NCBI GenBank assembly: GCA_023053685.1
Contig: JALIGW010000001.1
Location: 50,573,859-50,637,858, forward strand
Source: Diadophis punctatus similis
Taxonomy: Eukaryota; Chordata; Lepidosauria; Squamata; Dipsadidae
Length of the DNA: 64,000 nucleotides
Direction of reading: 5' to 3'
Shown here: in pieces, positions 57,211 through 64,000 of the stretch
Position numbering within the stretch: position 1 is the first letter of the stretch
How the letters are laid out: every line of letters starts with the position of its first letter
The notes under the pieces: model-generated
What the model saw: the letters and a program-made list of their open reading frames with translations, nothing else
What the model was told of the DNA's origin: nothing
Database searches by the model: none
Made by a program: the position numbers and the translations under genes

Positions 57211-57240
<30 letters not shown>
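57040..57240. repeat. (AAT)n(AAG)n(GGAAT)n compound microsatellite
   Basis: (AAT)n to 57098, (AAG)n to 57208, then six GGAAT units to 57240. The GGAAT part is fused to a LINE 3' end, in the place taken by AGAAT elsewhere. Poly-Ile/Arg/Ser frames here are artefacts. Confidence 0.95.
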
Positions 57241-58865
<1,625 letters not shown>

Positions 58866-60836
58866 GTGATATAGGTATCATTAGTCATTAATTCATTTCA
58901 TAGGATGTGAGCAATGATATGGTCCATTTGCAATAGTATCTAGTTAGTGGCGTGTTGTCAGTCCTGGCTCAGCCTGAGCAAGCGAAACTGATCCTTAACA
59001 CTATTTGATTGCAAAAGGTATGCTTTACTAGAAGTTGTGACACATAGTAATGCAAAGCCAGAACTGAAAGTTCATGCGCCAAAATCTCACTTTTCCCTCC
59101 TGAAGATGCCTCCCATAGTTGGATCCCTAAAGTCCAATCAAATTCAAAAGGAATATTTTTAGAATGGTCTCCTGAGAAATGCAGCTATGCTCAGTTCCCA
59201 AGCTGTTGACCTTGAGATGGCGCTCAGAGTGGAACAGTAAATTTTCATCCCTCTGCCGTATTCCCCCCCCCCATCAGGCACCAGAGTTTATGGGAGGCTG
59301 GCACCAAAATAGCTTCTTGAGGCATATAGCATCAAACATTGAAGTAGCGTCTGACATTTATTTTACATAGAATAAAAAGAACATTCTTGTCATAAAATGC
59401 ATACTAGCTACTGTAAATCCCCAGTATTAGGAAAGCTGCATGTGGCAATCTGGTTTCAAATGTAAATTTCAGGTTAAAATGCAAGGTCCTTCGGTTTAAT
59501 GCCTACATGGTGGTAGTAGATTGGGATAAAAATCTATTACTGAAACCTTGGATTGTTACAGCCACTCAAAAGGTTTAAAACATTATATTTAGGCAGCAAC
59601 TTTATTGGTTTCTGAACTGATGTTGGGGAGGAAGGTGCTTAGTAAAAATTTAGCAGCTTCCAAACGTTCAAAACTCTCATTCGGGAAAGTTTCCCACAAA
59701 TTATATCTCCTTTGCTAAAATTATTCATCACTTTATGATCGCTTGTTATTTGGATTCTGAGGAGTGATTAATGTTTTCTGATTAGGCAGCTTCACTTCTT
59801 TCTGCCAGAAGCAGATCTTATTAAAGTTGAAAGATTTACTAGGGACATGAATGACTAGATTGAGCTACAGAGCATGGATGAAATTATACATATCTATCTT
59901 TCCCGTGGTATCTAGAAGCAGCTGCGGGGATATCAGAAGAAAGAAATCCATGGCTGCTATCACTGAGCACTCACTGAGCAGAGGAAGGAGAGAACAGTTA
60001 TCACCCGGGCATCTGCTGGAAGCAGCTAAGAGGGGTGGAGAAGGGCAGTAATAATGTTCTTACTGACATACGTGAGTGCCATCATTGATGCATATTGGGC
60101 ACTACTGTCCACTATGTAGCAGCCTGCATCTTTTTTATGAAAACCTCCTCCTGCATCAAATGCTTCCTGCAGACTTCCTCCTACAAGGACTGACACTTCC
60201 CATTCCACACGGTGTGGTAGTGGTGGTTGGCTGCTCTTCACCTCCTATCAATGGTTATCATTATTTACTTGTTAGAAATCAGGATGCTTTGTTAAAAAAA
60301 GAGACGTGGAAATGCATCAGCAAAAGAGGACAAAAACAGGGACACATTTGCATAAAATTGCATATGTCAATTGTTATGCATAGATGCACATTCAATTAAG
60401 AATTAATTACTGTACTTTAAATAGAAATCCAGTACAAGTAAGCATATGTACCGAAAATGTGGATGACTTAGCACTTGCAATTTTTATATGCAGGGGAGGT
60501 TAAGGGGATTTTTGTTACTGTAAGACGGGCAGCAGTTTGAACAGGGTTTAAATTAAATTACAGTTTTTGCGGGTTCCTATTTTTCATCTGAACTGTGAGC
60601 ACTGATTGGCTCATTTATCTTCTCCCTGTTCCAAAGTCAGTGGGACTAAAGATGATTGGCAGGTCAACTGCTTTGAAAGATTGAAGATTGGAAACAAGAC
60701 TGCACAATTTTATAAGAAACAGCACAGTAAAAGTTGCAATGTCTAGCTGAACTTTAACAGAAATTCCACTGTCAAGGTAATGTTATTAGGTAGGAGTATG
60801 ATATATTTAAAATATTATGTGATGCTTCTTCCCAGA
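58866..60836. other. No recognised feature
   Basis: Several short frames (for example 60076-60399), none with a domain or splice context that I can support. Confidence 0.45.
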
Positions 60837-60844
60837 CTCTAGTA

Positions 60845-61280
60845 CAGTGATGGCGAACCTATGGCACGCGTGCCACAGGTGGCACGCGGAGCCATATCTG
60901 CTGGCACGCAAGCCCTTGCCTAGCTCAGCTCCAGCATGCATGTGCGCGCCGGCCAGCTGATTTTTGGCTCGCACAGACGCTCTGGGAGGGCGTTTTCGGC
61001 TTCTGGAGAGCCTCTGGGGGACGGGGGAGGGCGTTTTTTGCCCTCCCCAGGCTCCAGGGAAGCCTCTGGAGCCTGGGGAGGATGAAAAATGGGCCTACCG
61101 GGCCCACCATAAGTTGGGAAATGGGCCATTTCCGGCCTCCATAAGGTCTCCGGGGGGGGCGGGGGAGGTAGTTTTCGCCCTCCCCAGGCATTGAATTATG
61201 GGTGTGGGCACTTGCGCATGTGCGATAGCACGCGCACATGCACTTTCGGCACCCGAGGAAAAAAAGGTTCGCCATCACTG
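60845..61280. mobile_element. Non-autonomous hAT, 436 bp ('TGGCGAACC' family)
   Basis: CAGTGATGGCGAACCTATGG to GGTTCGCCATCACTG. Flanks CTCTAGTA and CTCTAGGA (60837-60844, 61281-61288) match at 7 of 8. The best-preserved termini of the three copies. Confidence 0.93.
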
Positions 61281-61288
61281 CTCTAGGA

Positions 61289-61677
61289 TAAGGGCCATCT
61301 TCCAATCAAACAACAAGATAGATTAAAAAAAACACTAGAAGAAGTATTATACACCTACATGCTGCAGAGGAATATAACCATAGGTCTGCACAGAGTTGTA
61401 ACCAATCTAACATGTTGCTTTGGTCTTGGACACATTTATCCCATGTCAATAATTGATACTCTTATGTAGTGAGAAAGAATGGTTTGGGAATGCATACTGG
61501 AATGAAGTTTTGAGCTGCTTCAAAATAATACATCTATATCTCTAGAAATCTGCCTTCTGTGAAGTTAGGTTGATTCCATCCCAACATTTACTTTGTGTTC
61601 CTAGCATTTGGAGAATGAACATACCCCTATTCCCAATTCATTTCTATCCGCTAAACTTCATATTGGCTTCACTGTGT
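61289..61677. other. No recognised feature
   Basis: No supported feature. Confidence 0.4.
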
Positions 61678-61685
61678 GTTTGTAC

Positions 61686-62009
61686 CAGTGGTGAAATCCA
61701 TTTTTTTTTTACTACCGGTTCTGTGGGTGTGGCTTGGTGGGCATGGTGTGGCTTGGTGGGCATGGCAGGGGAAGGATACTGCAAAATCTCCATTCCCACC
61801 CCACTCCAGGGGAAGGATACTGCAAAATCCCCATTCCCTCCCCACTCCTGGGGGAAGGATATTGCAAAATCTCAATTTCCACCCCACTCTGGAGCCAGCC
61901 AAAGGTGGTATTTGCCGGTTCTCCGAATTACTCAAAATTTCCACTACCAGTTCTTCGAACTACTCAAAATTTCTGCTACCGGTTCTCTAGAACCTGTCAG
62001 AACCTGCTG
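61686..62009. mobile_element. hAT element with shortened right end but perfect 8-bp duplication
   Basis: Left end CAGTGGTGAAATCC. The inside is the reverse complement of the 21424 family. It stops at AGAACCTGCTG, without the GATTTCACCCCTG that should follow, yet GTTTGTAC flanks precisely at 61678-61685 and 62010-62017. Confidence 0.92.
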
Positions 62010-62017
62010 GTTTGTAC

Positions 62018-63940
62018 CTCAAAAACTATTCCAGCTGCAAGTCCATATTTAATTAGTGTAATTAAATTAAATTAATTACTGTAAAAATATCTATTACATT
62101 TTTGTGCTAATAAAGGGTTCCCTAAATTACTACTAAAGTTGTAAGGTTGATCAAGGATGGAATAACTGTCCTTGATCTATGGATGATTTGGAGTAAAGAC
62201 CACAGAATCTTACCCAAAAGCCAAATGTCACCATTATTTGAAAAAAAGAAGTGTACTGTGGAATTAGAAGAGAAGAAAAGAACATTTGGTTTAAAACCCT
62301 ACTCAACAACAAAATTCACTTGTTGAGTTTCTGTGTCAATGTAATTTATTCAAACAGTTCAGAAGGTAATGGAAGAAGGAAACTGTGAGTGCTGCTCTGC
62401 ACATTTTGCAAGAAATACAAGATTAGAAAATGACAATTTGAGAGTTCGATGTCAGAATAATAGGATATAATATAATAGGATATAATACAAATAATAGGAT
62501 AATTTTTATATTTTATTATACAAATGATATAGTTAATCCTTTTAAAACGTATGATATTCTAAATTTGCAAATCACTGAAAAACAAATGTTCTTTTTTTTC
62601 CCCAATAGAAGGTTCAGCTTTTGAAAGAGAATGGTTGACCTGTTTATCTACAATGTCAGAAGAAATGTTTCTCCAGATTGATTAACCACATTAATGCATC
62701 AATGGAAAATAAAAATGGTGCATTTACAGAGTGCTGGTGAGAAATGTAGGTCAAGACATTTAAAGCACTGAACACACTGCTGAAATGGTACTAAGAAACA
62801 GAAATGTTTAGCAATTCCTGCCAAGATTGTATCAAGCTACCTAAAGGGATGGTTTATTTTTCAGGAAGAAGGAATATAACAATAAGTATCTGTTAAACAT
62901 GAACATTAAGCCAGTTTATGATGTTGCAAATTACAGGATCTGGACATTTTGTTTCTGGACACCCAACTGCAAATTTGCAAAATCTTATGATATTTCCACC
63001 CCCACCCTCCGGCGCAAATGCTGATCTATCATTTCCCAGATAAGATACAGCAGTTCAGCGTGGCTTTAAATTCAGAGTTCTCTTTTTCCTACAATATATT
63101 CCATATCAGTCTCCTGTCACGGCTTCTGATCTAGCAAAAGTGACAAGAAATTCTCCAAGGTCCCAAAGTAATCACAGAAACAGGAGGAGAAAGTTTGAAA
63201 CTTCACAGTGTTTTCTGCAATCTATGAGACCAGCCACTTTATTATAACCTGCAATGTTGACATTTATTTACCTATGTATTTCAATTCAAGTCTGATTTCT
63301 AATCCCAGGAGCTGAGATGGAAAACCGTGTGATGTCAAAATGAGCACAATTACAAGACATACTGTACGTCCTGCTTCATCATTTACACTATCTATACCCA
63401 TAGTGCATTATTTTCAAAATATCTTTAGAAGCTCTAGCAACTTTCTAGACAAAGGAGATTCCAATTTCTCCTGAATTGCATGCTTTGCTGCATTTGAATT
63501 TGGGGGCATAGATTATTTTACTGAAAACTATAACTTGTTTCTACCCCCTTGTGAAACTTCAATGCAGCTAAAATCTCAACTTCAGATTAGTGTTGCTACC
63601 AAAACCTAAGCATGTAAGTTCGTAAATTATCTGAGGAAAGAAACTGATGAGCATGTTATCAACAATTTAGGATTATTGGAACAATAGTGTCAGGATTGCA
63701 TGGAAACTAAAAATTAATATATTTTCAGAGGTATAAAAATGTATAAAATAACAGCAAGGGTTGTGAGGTTGCAGGTTTCATTTTGCAGCTTTGCATTCCT
63801 GTGGCAAAGCAACTGAGAAGAGCCAAGGAAATTTTCTTTTTGATTTAGGCGCTTCATGTACCTGTAGCATATGCTGTAATATAAACTGTATGTTGCTCTC
63901 AACCTATATCTCTATGTTACAATCAGAAAACTCAGAGAAG
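62018..63940. other. No recognised feature
   Basis: No supported gene or repeat. Confidence 0.45.
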
Positions 63941-64000
63941 TATGTATGTATGTATGTATGTATGTATGTATGTATGTATGTATGTATGTATGTATGTACA
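63941..64000. repeat. (TATG)n microsatellite, runs to right edge
   Basis: Fifteen TATG units to the window end, the last ending in TACA; true length unknown. Confidence 0.95.

Overview
The window looks like a stretch of a squamate, most probably snake, nuclear genome. It is AT-rich, has no operons, and is packed with repeats known from reptile genomes: CR1, L2, BovB/RTE and R4-type LINEs, tRNA-derived SINEs, hAT-type MITEs, Ty3/gypsy LTR pieces, a DIRS-like retrotransposon, and LINE 3' ends running into (AGAAT)n, (AAAT)n or (TAA)n(CAA)n microsatellites. The (AGAAT)n-tailed LINE is the most snake-like mark. I found no host protein-coding exon, tRNA, rRNA or CRISPR array that I could support. 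The window is best read as intergenic or deep intronic DNA.

Layout. 1-2.2 kb: the 5' part of a DIRS-like element on the minus strand, with an intact 428-codon gag-like frame running off the left edge and a TATA/CCAAT/GC-box promoter. 3.6-10.3 kb: three pieces of one CR1/Jockey-like LINE ('LINE A'), a CR1 3' end with its microsatellite, and a diverged inverted repeat pair of unknown origin. 13.8-16.6 kb: a longer, decayed LINE A copy with ORF1 and ORF2 remains, pierced by a tiny L2 tail. 17.4-20.4 kb: an (AGAAT)n-tailed LINE, a solo LTR with a perfect 5-bp duplication, a compound tetranucleotide satellite and a BovB 3' end. 21-29.5 kb: SINEs, hAT MITEs (one nested in a SINE), a second solo LTR and a CR1 reverse transcriptase fragment. 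29.6-32.5 kb: a nearly complete L2. 32.9-42.4 kb: hAT elements, SINEs, L2 3' ends and a BovB endonuclease fragment. 43.2-46.1 kb: a gypsy pol fragment, an LTR, and a terminal-inverted-repeat transposon holding two foldback MITEs and a 13-bp minisatellite. 47-51 kb: three hAT copies. 53.6-56.4 kb: a SINE cluster with a three-level nest. 57.0-58.9 kb: a chain of microsatellites and LINE ends around the 3' end of an R4/Dong-like LINE set in TAA repeats. 60.8-62.0 kb: two more hAT copies.

How the parts work together. The sequences that can be read as protein all belong to mobile elements. Only the DIRS gag-like frame (open to the window edge) and the R4 C-terminal frame (truncated) lack internal stops over their visible length. 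The clearest themes are nesting, microsatellites growing from LINE tails, and repeated hAT insertion, read directly from 8-bp target duplications. Family names come from recognising motifs, not from database searches.
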